Below are positions 7,233-15,347 of a stretch of DNA of 50,705 nucleotides, piece after piece. Below the pieces are notes generated by a model that made no database searches, had not been told where the DNA came from, and was given only the letters and a program-made list of their open reading frames with translations. Source of the DNA: Muribaculaceae bacterium (GTDB taxonomy: Bacteria > Bacteroidota > Bacteroidia > Bacteroidales > Muribaculaceae); assembly GCA_009775365.1 (NCBI GenBank), contig VSPM01000015.1, positions 1 through 50,705 on the forward strand, given 5' to 3'. A program made the translations under genes and the position numbers. The stretch's first letter is position 1; every line of letters begins with the position of its first letter.

Positions 7233-8546
7233 ATGAGTTCACTGATTGTAGAAGGGGGACACAGACTAAAAGGCACCATAACCCCTCAAGGCGCAAAAAA
7301 TGAGGCTCTTGAAATAATTTGTGCCACGCTTCTGACTCCGGAAAAGGTGACGGTGTGTAATATTCCTGACATCGCCGACATCCGCAACCTCATATCCCTG
7401 CTTGAAGACCTGGGGGTAAGAACCGAACATATCGACTCTCACACTGTAAGTTTTGAGGCAAGCTCTATCAATCTTTCATACATGAACACTGAAGAGTTTC
7501 GCAAAAAAGCCCAGTCTATGAGAGGGTCTGTGATGATTGTCGGCCCCTTGCTGGCAAGATTCGGCAAAGCGATATTACCCAAACCGGGAGGCGATAAAAT
7601 TGGCAGACGAAGGCTTGACACTCATTTTCTCGGCTGGCAGAAACTCGGAGCCAAATTTGATTATGAAAGTGAAGACAAATGCTATCACATCACTGCTCCG
7701 GGCGGCCTCAAAGGATGCTACATGCTCCTTGACGAAGCCTCAGTGACAGGCACAGCCAATATAATAATGGCGGCCGTGCTGGCACAAGGCACAACAACTA
7801 TCTATAACGCCGCATGCGAACCATACATACAGCAACTCTGCAAGATGCTGTCAAGAATGGGGGCTAAAATTGAAGGCATAGGTTCAAATCTACTCACCAT
7901 ACATGGTGTCAAAGAACTTGGAGGCACGTCTCACAAGATGTTGCCCGACATGATTGAGGTTGGCAGTTTTATAGGTGTGGCAGCAATGACCGGCTCCGAC
8001 ATCACATTGAAAAATGTAGGGATTTCAGACTTGGGCATAATGCCGGATGCATTCAGCCGACTTGGAGTAGATATTATTATCGAAGGTGACGACATAAGAG
8101 TAAATCAAAAGTCAATATATGAAATAGAAACCTTCATGGATGGGTCAATAATGACATTTGCTGATGCACCATGGCCCGGGTTGTCGCCTGATTTATTAAG
8201 CATATTCCTTGTCGTGGCAACACAGGCAAAAGGGAGCGTGCTCATACACCAGAAAATGTTTGAGAGCCGGCTTTTCTTTGTTGACAAACTTATCGACATG
8301 GGTGCAAGCATAATACTTTGCGATCCACACCGTGCAGCTGTGATCGGCTCAGGGAAGTTTAATTCCCTGCACGCCACCAACATGGTTTCGCCCGACATCC
8401 GAGCCGGAATTGCCATGCTGATTGCCGCTTTGGGAGCTAAAGGCACAAGCAGAATCCAAAATATCAATCAGATCGACCGTGGATATGAGAAAATCGACGA
8501 ACGTCTCAACTGCCTCGGCGCCAAAATATTGAGAAGCGAAGATTAA
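7233..8546 (+). CDS. murA: UDP-N-acetylglucosamine 1-carboxyvinyltransferase (Cys-to-Asp form)
   Basis: Catalyses the first committed step of peptidoglycan synthesis, transferring enolpyruvate from PEP to UDP-GlcNAc. The 437 residues show the EPT fold. The catalytic lysine/asparagine pair is K22-N23 (PQGAKNEAL). The loop that carries the acid/base cysteine of E. coli MurA (PGGCxIG) reads PGGDKIGRR here, with D121 instead of cysteine. Aspartate at this position keeps activity but is known to remove the fosfomycin target in other bacteria. It is embedded in the plus-strand operon, 19 nt after the DUF4290 gene. It is the only murA copy in the window. Confidence 0.96.
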   Translation: MSSLIVEGGHRLKGTITPQGAKNEALEIICATLLTPEKVTVCNIPDIADIRNLISLLEDLGVRTEHIDSHTVSFEASSINLSYMNTEEFRKKAQSMRGSVMIVGPLLARFGKAILPKPGGDKIGRRRLDTHFLGWQKLGAKFDYESEDKCYHITAPGGLKGCYMLLDEASVTGTANIIMAAVLAQGTTTIYNAACEPYIQQLCKMLSRMGAKIEGIGSNLLTIHGVKELGGTSHKMLPDMIEVGSFIGVAAMTGSDITLKNVGISDLGIMPDAFSRLGVDIIIEGDDIRVNQKSIYEIETFMDGSIMTFADAPWPGLSPDLLSIFLVVATQAKGSVLIHQKMFESRLFFVDKLIDMGASIILCDPHRAAVIGSGKFNSLHATNMVSPDIRAGIAMLIAALGAKGTSRIQNINQIDRGYEKIDERLNCLGAKILRSED

Positions 8547-8610
8547 GAACCGGTTTTTCTGTAAATACGCCATGGCCGCCACATAATTATCCTATAATAA
8601 GACATTACCC

Positions 8611-9165
8611 ATGATATTGAAAAATGACATAAGCGAAGTGGGAAAATTCCAGAAAACCCACGCTTTAAAAGGGGAACTTAACGCTCTCCTTGACATTGAT
8701 CCTGACTATATAGCCGAAGGGAATGCCATTGTTGTTGACACTGACGGTATTTTTGTGCCATATTACGCTTCTTCCATAAGGCCAAAAGGCACAATGTCAT
8801 ATCTTATTAAACTTGACGGGATAGACAGTGAAAACGAAGCTAAACCTTTTGTAAATAAAGCAATCTATGCTATAAAGGCTCAGCTTGGGCCATTTCTCAA
8901 TCTTGATGAAGAGGAAATGATGGATGAAGACGATCTTGTGGGATATTCTATAGTGGACGACTCTTCTGATTCACTTATCGGCAAAATTGATTCCATCGAC
9001 TCGTCAACCGACAATCTGCTCTTCATTGTTACAACTGATGACGGCGACACCGTGTATATTCCGGCTGTAGATGAGTTTATCTCAGAAATTTGTGATGACA
9101 GTAAAGTTATAAGGATGAATCTCCCTGACGGGCTGATAAATCTGAACAAGAAACAAGATAAATAA
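8611..9165 (+). CDS. rimM: Ribosome maturation factor RimM
   Basis: Assists assembly of the 30S head through 16S rRNA processing and S19. The N-terminal RimM beta-barrel covers about 1-85 (VGKFQKTHALKGELNA is the typical opening), and the PRC-barrel covers about 95-180, with LVGYSIVDD and VYIPAVDEFISEI. Length 184 is slightly above the usual and is acidic, as often in this phylum. It lies 64 nt after murA. The partner genes found beside rimM in many other bacteria (rpsP, trmD, rplS) are absent here; instead a small acidic protein and an OmpA-like protein follow. Confidence 0.92.
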   Translation: MILKNDISEVGKFQKTHALKGELNALLDIDPDYIAEGNAIVVDTDGIFVPYYASSIRPKGTMSYLIKLDGIDSENEAKPFVNKAIYAIKAQLGPFLNLDEEEMMDEDDLVGYSIVDDSSDSLIGKIDSIDSSTDNLLFIVTTDDGDTVYIPAVDEFISEICDDSKVIRMNLPDGLINLNKKQDK

Positions 9166-9180
9166 TAAAAACATTTGATT

Positions 9181-9504
9181 ATGGAAGACAGTCAATACAC
9201 ATTTGACGAAGACATGGCCCTGAAATTCATTCGCGCCAATCTTCCGAAAGAAATAAGTGACAAATATGATGATGACGAGATTCTCTATATCATCGACATT
9301 ATCTGGGACTATTATGAATCAAAAGGCTTTCTATCGCTCAGTGCAGAAGAGACTGAAGAGGAGCAGCTTGACCCCGAAGAGCTTACCGCTTATGTAAAGA
9401 AACAAGTGAAAAACGACAAAGACCTTGTTATGGACACAAAAGACGTGGAACTTGTCGTTAAAGCAGAATTGGAATATGAAGAGTCTTTGGAAGATTTTGT
9501 GTAA
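9181..9504 (+). CDS. Acidic conserved hypothetical protein
   Basis: I do not recognise a named family. The 107-residue product (from the ATG at 9181; an in-frame TTG at 9175 is less likely) is strongly acidic, with clusters of D and E throughout, and seems helical and soluble. It contains YDDDEILYIIDIIWDYYESKG, which looks amphipathic (segment quoted in part). No signal peptide is present. It starts 15 nt after rimM, and its last 29 nt overlap the start of the OmpA-like gene in another frame, so the two are probably translationally coupled. Confidence 0.7.
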   Translation: MEDSQYTFDEDMALKFIRANLPKEISDKYDDDEILYIIDIIWDYYESKGFLSLSAEETEEEQLDPEELTAYVKKQVKNDKDLVMDTKDVELVVKAELEYEESLEDFV

Positions 9505-10180
9505 CACCCTGATAGCATCAGGAATAGTTTTTAGCATACCCTCAGTCGCTTCAAATGCTGCTGACAAAAAGGGGAAAGCATCGCTGACGGCAACAGCCGA
9601 AACGTCCTCCGACCAACGTATCGAGGCTCTTGACGATCTCGACTTTATCGAAATGCTTAATTCAGTTGATGTCGGCAAGGCTTCGGAACTCATTCAAAAG
9701 TTTCAGACTAAGGAGGGGAAGAGCCGCTTGCTCAACGGAAAATATAACCCGAAAGGAGAGTGCACAGTTGAAGCTTACCGCAATAAAGAGGTTCTTCTAA
9801 TTACAATCCCGGCACATTTGCTTTTCGGGCCAAATATGACGGAGTTAAAGCAGTCTGCATCTGAATATCTGACGCCTATTAGACGATATCTAAAGGAGCC
9901 GGACATGTATCGGGTTATGCTTGTGATGCACACAGACAATACCGGGTCTGAGCCTTATCGCGAGCAACTTACCATTGATCGTGTAAACGCAGTCTTTGAC
10001 TGGTTTGACAATTCAGGTTCAGATACACGCTATCTGTTCTCATACGCATTAGGCGACGACATGCCTTTGCGCCCCAATGACTCAATGGACAATCGTGACA
10101 AAAACCGCAGGCTTGAAATATATCTTGTGCCTGGCTCGAAAATGGTGCAACAGGCACAAAAAGGCAGAATTGCCTTTTAA
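9476..10180 (+). CDS. Exported OmpA-family protein
   Basis: Predicted periplasmic or outer-membrane-attached protein with a C-terminal OmpA/MotB peptidoglycan-binding fold. I choose the ATG at 9476 because it gives a clean signal peptide (MKSLWKILCNTLIASGIVFS... ending near SVASNA), while the upstream in-frame start does not. The OmpA-like domain is about residues 85-220: LFGPNMTELK, then an NTGSEPYREQLTIDR segment and NRDKNRRLEIYLVP, which match the peptidoglycan-contacting region (the R-R-x-E/V end). The N-terminal part is short and polar, with no beta-barrel. It ends the plus-strand operon, just before a strong terminator at 10206-10258. Confidence 0.8.
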   Translation: MKSLWKILCNTLIASGIVFSIPSVASNAADKKGKASLTATAETSSDQRIEALDDLDFIEMLNSVDVGKASELIQKFQTKEGKSRLLNGKYNPKGECTVEAYRNKEVLLITIPAHLLFGPNMTELKQSASEYLTPIRRYLKEPDMYRVMLVMHTDNTGSEPYREQLTIDRVNAVFDWFDNSGSDTRYLFSYALGDDMPLRPNDSMDNRDKNRRLEIYLVPGSKMVQQAQKGRIAF

Positions 10181-10205
10181 TATGTGTTAAACATCTCTAT
10201 TCCTC

Positions 10206-10258
10206 AAATAAAGACAATAGGAGGCTCCTTTTCCAGAAGCCTCCTATTGTCTTTATTT
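10206..10258. terminator. Bidirectional intrinsic terminator between convergent operons
   Basis: Perfect 21-bp inverted repeat (10206-10226 and 10238-10258) with an 11-nt loop. The arms begin and end in A/T runs (AAATAAAG ... CTTTATTT), so either strand gives a U-rich tail. It separates the OmpA-like gene (plus) from nspC (minus). Confidence 0.9.
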
Positions 10259-10271
10259 CATTTACTGGATG

Positions 10272-11414
10272 TCAATCCATCCTGCTTTTATAATCTTCAT
10301 ATGTAAACTCCCGCAACAAAACCGCGTCTCCATCAATTGGCTTAAACCAGATTGACGGATGCTGTATGCCGTTAAACATATTGGTCTTGACAGTGGTATA
10401 ATGATTCATATCAAGAAGCGTGAGACGCTGTCCCGGTTCAAGCGGAGAGTGAAACTTCCAATCACCCACATAATCGCCGCTAAGACAGGAATTGCCACCC
10501 AGCCGATAGACAAAAGCATCTTCACCCGCATCATCATCAGCTTCAGCTATTGCAGGACGATAAGGCATCTCAAGGCAATCCGGCATATGGCATGCAAATG
10601 AAGCATCTATTATAGCCGTCTTTATTCCTGAATCCTCAACAACGTCAAGCACCTCCGTAACAAGGTCTCCCGTCTGCCATGTAAAGGCACTTCCGGGCTC
10701 CATTATAAGGGAAAGCTCCGGATAGTCTTTATGCATCACCTGCAATAACGACACAAGATGCTTTACATCGAAATCTTTACGAGTCATCAGATGACCTCCT
10801 CCCATATTCAGCCATTTCAACTTAGGCAACCATTTCCCGAACTGAGACTTTAACGCAACAAGCACTTTTTCAAGATCATAACTTGATGATTCGCAAAGGG
10901 CATGAAAATGGAAGCCTTCAAGCCCCTCGGGCAGTTCTTCCGGCAAATCGGAGGCATTAACCCCAAAACGGCTTCCGGGCACACAGGGATTATATATGTC
11001 TGTTTCAATCACGCTGCATCTTGGATTCACCCTAAGGCCACAGCTCACCTTTCGGTCGGGATGCTCTTCATTATGCTTTGCCACCTGAGGATAAAACTTA
11101 TTAAACTGAGCAAGCGAGTTAAAAGTTACATGACTGCTGCCCTCAAGAAACTTCGGGAATGTACTTTCAGTATAGACCGGACAATAGGCATGGACTTCGT
11201 TGCCAAGACAATCAAGTGATAGCTGCATCTCATTGAGCGAACTAGCTGTCGAGGCACTGACATATTCGGCAATTACCGGAAACGTTTTCCACAAGGCATT
11301 GGCCTTAAAGGCCATAATTATCTTTACATCGGCCTCTTCACTTACTCTCTTTATCAACGACAAGTTTCTGCGAAGACGCTCTTCATACACAATATAATAT
11401 GGTGTTGGTATCAT
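10272..11414 (-). CDS. nspC: Carboxynorspermidine/carboxyspermidine decarboxylase
   Basis: Fold-type III PLP decarboxylase of the alternative spermidine route, which removes the carboxyl group from carboxyspermidine or carboxynorspermidine. The TIM-barrel PLP lysine is in IIMAFKANAL (K37), and GGGH of LNMGGGHLMTR and EPGSAF at the phosphate-binding side are seen. The C-terminal beta domain holds the conserved cysteine segment GGNSCLSGDYVGDW, expected at the dimer active site. Length 380 is normal. It is the last gene of a minus-strand unit, 6 nt after the helicase. The matching dehydrogenase (CASDH) is not in the window. Confidence 0.92.
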   Translation of the reverse strand: MIPTPYYIVYEERLRRNLSLIKRVSEEADVKIIMAFKANALWKTFPVIAEYVSASTASSLNEMQLSLDCLGNEVHAYCPVYTESTFPKFLEGSSHVTFNSLAQFNKFYPQVAKHNEEHPDRKVSCGLRVNPRCSVIETDIYNPCVPGSRFGVNASDLPEELPEGLEGFHFHALCESSSYDLEKVLVALKSQFGKWLPKLKWLNMGGGHLMTRKDFDVKHLVSLLQVMHKDYPELSLIMEPGSAFTWQTGDLVTEVLDVVEDSGIKTAIIDASFACHMPDCLEMPYRPAIAEADDDAGEDAFVYRLGGNSCLSGDYVGDWKFHSPLEPGQRLTLLDMNHYTTVKTNMFNGIQHPSIWFKPIDGDAVLLREFTYEDYKSRMD

Positions 11415-11420
11415 TATCTA

Positions 11421-13757
11421 CTATTTTTTTACGATTGAAAACTTGGCAAACTTTAATAAAAGTTTCTTGATTCCAATCACTCCGAAATCAACAGTTATCG
11501 TGTCTTCTCCCGAAAGTGAGTCAATCTTTACAACTGTGCCGCGTCCAAGTTTATCATGAACAATAATACTTCCCGGCGAAAGTTCTGATGCCGTGTGCTG
11601 CGGCTTGATTCCTGGAGCAGAGGAGATGGAACTTAGTTTTTTCATTCCTGAAGAACGCGCCGCACTCGCCCCGGCATTAGAATATAAAGGCTTGGCTGAC
11701 GCCACGCTATTATAGTTTTTATAGCTTTTAAGAGGATTTACAAAACTTCCTGTTTCTTCTGAGATATTGCTCGACAGCTGAAGGTGCAAAAAGCGTGTGT
11801 CAATATCACCAAGAAAACGCGACGGACTTGTCAGAACAGTCTGGCCGTTGCGAAAACGACTTCCGGCATAAGTTAGGGTGCAAGTAGACTTTGCTCTCGT
11901 AATCGCCACGTAAAGGAGCCTCCTCTCTTCCTCAACCTGAGCCAACGAATCCTGGCTCATTGAAGAAGGGAACAAATCCTCTTCTACACCTACCACATAC
12001 ACATGCTTAAATTCCAACCCTTTTGCCGCATGAACTGTCATGAGTGTGACTTTCGGCAGGTTGTCATCATCTTTCTCATCCTGGTCTGTAGCAAGCATAA
12101 CCTCTGACAGGAACGCTCGCATGTCGACATCTCCCTCTCCGGTCTGTTCCCTGATGTCGACAAAATCTTTCAGACCAGCTATGATTTCCGAAAGGTTTTC
12201 CTGACGGCTTATGCTCTCTGGTGTGGAATCATGAGCAAGCAAAGTAAGAATCCCTGTGCGGTTATAAATCAACTGCCCTAATTCAAACGCGTTTGAACCG
12301 GAAACGTTGTCATCTATAAATTCCTGAATGAGATTTCTGAACCCGGCAATCTTACCGACAGTTCCCGCATTTAATCCAACAGATTTTAAATCGAACGATG
12401 TAATGACCTGCCATATGCTTTTACCGTTTTCCGAGGCGGAAGAATGCAGTTTTTTGAGTGTGGTCTCGCCGATTCCCCGAGCCGGATAGTTGATCACTCT
12501 CTTAAGAGCCTCGTCATCATCAGGATTGACACTCAGACGGAAATACGCAATCATGTCTTTCACTTCCTTTCGTTGATAGAATGAAAGGCCGCCATATATG
12601 CGATATGGAATGTTCCGTTTCCTTAAAGACTCCTCCAAGACACGAGACTGCGCATTAGTGCGATACAGCACGGCATACTCATCATAGCTGTCATGATTTG
12701 TGAACTTTGACTTGCTAATCATGTTTGCCACCATAAATGCCTCTTCCATATCGCTATATGTCTTAACAACCGCTATAGGCTCTCCTTTGTCGTTTTCGCT
12801 GAAAACGTTTTTCTTCATCTGGCGCGTGTTTTTAGAAATAAGGCTTCCTGCCGCGTCAATAATATTTTGAGTGGAACGATAATTCCTCTCAAGTTTGAAG
12901 ATTTTAAGCCCCGGATAGCGTCTCTCCAAAGTAAGGATATTATTTATATCCGCCCCCCTGAATGAGTATATGCTTTGGGCATCGTCTCCAACCACACACA
13001 AACGATTCTGAGTTCCCGTAAGCTGCGAGATTATGAGATGCTGCGCAAAATTGGTATCCTGATATTCATCTACCAGAATATAACGAAAAAACTCCTGATA
13101 ATGGCGACGAACATCCGGGAAATCCCTCATCAGCAAGTTCATATACTCAAGTATGTCATCAAAATCCATTGCATTCGACACCTTGCACCGTTCGCAATAA
13201 GTCCGGTATATTTCTCCGGTAAGCGGTCTTTTGGCTTTCCGGTCTGATTCATAATTATCTCTGTCAAGAATATATTGCTCAGGTGTGACCATAGCATTCT
13301 TGGCATTTGAAATGGCGGAAGCAATAGAGGCCGGCTTGTATGCCTTTTCGTCAAGCCCCATATCCTTCACAATCATCTTGATAAGAGAGCGGCTGTCAGC
13401 AGTGTCATATATTGTAAAACCGCTTTTAAAGCCTATCTCTTCAGCATGACGGCGCAATATCCTGAGAAATATTGAATGAAATGTGCCCATCCAAAGCCTG
13501 GAAGCAATTCTTTCACCTACAATCGAAGTGATTCGCTCCTTCATTTCTCTTGCCGCCTTATTCGTGAATGTCAACGCAAGAATGCGATAAGGCTCATAGC
13601 CATTGCGTATGAGGTCTACTATCTTATACGTCAGCACCCTTGTTTTGCCGGATCCCGCTCCGGCAATAACCAGAGCAGGGCCGTCTTTATAAACCACTGC
13701 TTCCCGCTGCTGAGGATTTAAAAGATCAAGATAATTATAATCAGGTTGCTCTTGCAT
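11421..13757 (-). CDS. pcrA: ATP-dependent DNA helicase, UvrD/PcrA type
   Basis: Superfamily 1A 3'-5' helicase used in nucleotide excision repair and in removing RecA or RNA polymerase from DNA. The Q motif (LNPQQREAV) is near residue 13, Walker A AGAGSGKT is at 32-39, motif II DEYQD is at 230-234, and motif III is VVGDDAQSIYSFRGAD. Motif IV/V/VI are TNAQSRVLEE, TVHAAKGLEF and LLYVAITRAK. The C-terminus has the Tudor-like domain (PGSIIVHDKLGRGTVVKI) that in PcrA contacts RNA polymerase. The 778 residues are full length. It lies 7 nt after the HsdR_N-domain gene and 6 nt before nspC. Confidence 0.95.
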   Translation of the reverse strand: MQEQPDYNYLDLLNPQQREAVVYKDGPALVIAGAGSGKTRVLTYKIVDLIRNGYEPYRILALTFTNKAAREMKERITSIVGERIASRLWMGTFHSIFLRILRRHAEEIGFKSGFTIYDTADSRSLIKMIVKDMGLDEKAYKPASIASAISNAKNAMVTPEQYILDRDNYESDRKAKRPLTGEIYRTYCERCKVSNAMDFDDILEYMNLLMRDFPDVRRHYQEFFRYILVDEYQDTNFAQHLIISQLTGTQNRLCVVGDDAQSIYSFRGADINNILTLERRYPGLKIFKLERNYRSTQNIIDAAGSLISKNTRQMKKNVFSENDKGEPIAVVKTYSDMEEAFMVANMISKSKFTNHDSYDEYAVLYRTNAQSRVLEESLRKRNIPYRIYGGLSFYQRKEVKDMIAYFRLSVNPDDDEALKRVINYPARGIGETTLKKLHSSASENGKSIWQVITSFDLKSVGLNAGTVGKIAGFRNLIQEFIDDNVSGSNAFELGQLIYNRTGILTLLAHDSTPESISRQENLSEIIAGLKDFVDIREQTGEGDVDMRAFLSEVMLATDQDEKDDDNLPKVTLMTVHAAKGLEFKHVYVVGVEEDLFPSSMSQDSLAQVEEERRLLYVAITRAKSTCTLTYAGSRFRNGQTVLTSPSRFLGDIDTRFLHLQLSSNISEETGSFVNPLKSYKNYNSVASAKPLYSNAGASAARSSGMKKLSSISSAPGIKPQHTASELSPGSIIVHDKLGRGTVVKIDSLSGEDTITVDFGVIGIKKLLLKFAKFSIVKK

Positions 13758-13764
13758 CTTAGAT

Positions 13765-14265
13765 TCAATTTTGATTAAGATTGTATTTCATTTCTCTATA
13801 ATCAGGAATTGCAGGAATAAACTGGTAGGAATCATTCTTATAGTCCATTACACAGCAATAATGATTCAATCCGTTTGAAACCACAAGATAACGCGCTTTG
13901 AGCACAATATTGTATCTTGCTATCTGCTCAAACACCTGCTGCGTGATTTTCACATCAGGAGCCTTATATTCCACAATCGTTAGAGGAGTGCCGTCCGGAT
14001 TGAACACTACAGAGTCACATCGTTTTTTTGTGCCGTTAAGATCTATTCCTATTTCATTTGCCATCAACGACGGCGGATAATGCAACGAGGAGATAAGCCA
14101 CGACACAAAATGTTGCCGCACAAACTCTTCTGGAGTAAGCGCCACAAACTTTTTTCTCAAGGAATCATACACTTTCAAAATGCCTCCTTCTCGATTCACA
14201 CGTAATTCTACAGGAGGAAGATTCAATTTCGGAAAAGACTCAAACGAAAAATCCGTGGTTGCCAA
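13765..14265 (-). CDS. Small HsdR N-terminal-domain (PD-(D/E)XK) protein
   Basis: A free-standing nuclease-fold domain related to the N-terminus of type I restriction subunit R. The PD-(D/E)XK core is visible: D84 in KKRCDSVVFNPDG, then E99-x-K101 in LTIVEYKAP. A following helix and strand (QQVFEQIARYN, YLVVSNGLNHYCCVMDY) complete the fold. There is no helicase part, and no HsdM or HsdS gene nearby, so it is not a restriction system. At 166 residues it matches small orphan proteins of this kind in Bacteroidetes. It sits between the S1/P1 nuclease (11 nt) and the UvrD-type helicase (7 nt), so a DNA-processing role is possible but unproven. Confidence 0.8.
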   Translation of the reverse strand: MATTDFSFESFPKLNLPPVELRVNREGGILKVYDSLRKKFVALTPEEFVRQHFVSWLISSLHYPPSLMANEIGIDLNGTKKRCDSVVFNPDGTPLTIVEYKAPDVKITQQVFEQIARYNIVLKARYLVVSNGLNHYCCVMDYKNDSYQFIPAIPDYREMKYNLNQN

Positions 14266-14276
14266 ATCTAAAAATA

Positions 14277-15095
14277 TTACTTTTTGACGACTGAGTTTTT
14301 AGGCTCGTAATACGGATCGAACACAGAGTTGAGAAGATCGGCAAGACGCAGGCCACCTTTAAGAAACTGCTGCTCTACAACAGGAGTCCATTTAGCAATG
14401 TAGTCATAACTGATTTTGGTTCCTTCCGGTGTGGAATCATAAACGTCTGTGCAAATGTCAAAGGTTTCTTTTGCCCATGATTCAGGGTTTCCACCATTCA
14501 AGATAGTTTCAACCTCTTGAGGAGTGGCACGGTCAACTTCTCGCTGCCATTCCGTATAACTCCATTTATGAGCAGATTCCGGCAAAGAACTGTCCCACAC
14601 AGAATGAAGATTTGTGTCCCTGCCGAAATAGTTCACAGTCCAGCGGTTTCCTCCAAGATCAGAGGCGTGACCGATATGCATGGGCTGATGGATGTCGCCG
14701 AGAAGATGAATCACCATCATAAGGGAGAGCTGCTTTTGTTCTTTAGTGGCATCCGCATCGGAAAGGACATCCACCTGCTGTTGCAATGCCCTCACAATAT
14801 CCCCGCTTTCAAGGAGTGGGGCATCTTCAAATCTGACATCCTTGTCTATGTTTTTATAATGCCAGGTTTTTGAGTAGGCGTATTCTGGTGTGTGCGAAGC
14901 ATTGTCAAGCCAATTGGAATAATACACCATCGACTTGCCGTTTAACAGTTCATCAACCACAGCCCGCGTGATAGGAGTGAGGTGGTTTTCTGCAATGAAA
15001 GCGGTTGTATCATGACCCTTCTGGCCCCAAGCCAATGCAGACACAGATGAAAAAAGCAACAGACCTGTTGCCAAAATATTCTTAGATTTGACCAT
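14277..15095 (-). CDS. Exported S1/P1-type nuclease
   Basis: Zinc-dependent single-strand nuclease/phosphodiesterase that acts on nucleic acids outside the cytoplasm. The ATG at 15095 is chosen because it gives a signal peptide (residues 1-22, ending SVSALA) that would leave tryptophan W23 as the mature N-terminus. In this family that N-terminal Trp coordinates zinc. Further zinc ligands are expected in GQKGHD (H28), in HLLGDIHQPMHIGH and in TNLHSVWDSS. At 272 residues it has normal length. The longer in-frame start at 15155 would put extra residues before the signal and lies upstream of the -7 box. It is the first gene of the minus-strand unit ending in nspC. Confidence 0.92.
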   Translation of the reverse strand: MVKSKNILATGLLLFSSVSALAWGQKGHDTTAFIAENHLTPITRAVVDELLNGKSMVYYSNWLDNASHTPEYAYSKTWHYKNIDKDVRFEDAPLLESGDIVRALQQQVDVLSDADATKEQKQLSLMMVIHLLGDIHQPMHIGHASDLGGNRWTVNYFGRDTNLHSVWDSSLPESAHKWSYTEWQREVDRATPQEVETILNGGNPESWAKETFDICTDVYDSTPEGTKISYDYIAKWTPVVEQQFLKGGLRLADLLNSVFDPYYEPKNSVVKK

Positions 15096-15118
15096 AATCA
15101 TTTTATTATTACGAACCA

Positions 15119-15126
15119 CAAAATTA
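15119..15126 (-). promoter_or_regulatory. Putative -7 box for the nuclease-HsdR_N-pcrA-nspC unit
   Basis: TAATTTTG on the minus strand matches the Bacteroidales -7 consensus. No good -33 TTTG is found at the expected distance. Its position agrees with the nuclease start at 15095. Confidence 0.4.
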
Positions 15127-15216
15127 AGAAAAAAAACCGAAGTTACCCATACCAAGAAATCAAATATTGACTATCAGGGTAAATAACACAGAAACGCATA
15201 ATTTTTGTATCAATTA

Positions 15217-15248
15217 TTTGTGATAACAACATTTTTTTCTTATTTTTG
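15217..15248 (+). promoter_or_regulatory. Promoter of the iorA operon
   Basis: TTTG (15217-15220), 20 nt, TATTTTTG (15241-15248): an exact fit to the Bacteroidales promoter pattern. The leader to the iorA ATG is about 90 nt. Confidence 0.75.
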
Positions 15249-15282
15249 CAAATACAAAACTCCAAAAATTTCACATTCGCCA

Positions 15283-15317
15283 TTGTTAAAATTAGACAAT
15301 TGTCACATTTTTAACAA
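15283..15317 (+). promoter_or_regulatory. Structured leader of the iorA operon
   Basis: Inverted repeat TTGTTAAAA (15283-15291) / TTTTAACAA (15309-15317) that encloses the perfect palindrome GACAATTGTC (15295-15304). It lies in the leader, 30 nt before the iorA start. It could be an operator at DNA level or a hairpin in the mRNA. It has no U-tract. Confidence 0.5.
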
Positions 15318-15347
15318 ATAACGGCGCAACAATCTAATACTAACACA

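Noticed and set aside
13765..14265. Type I restriction system, from the HsdR N-terminal domain
   Set aside because: No HsdM, HsdS or helicase part of HsdR is present; the protein is a small orphan domain.
15096..15155. Longer start of the S1/P1 nuclease at 15155
   Set aside because: It would put a second hydrophobic stretch before the true signal peptide and lies upstream of the predicted -7 box.
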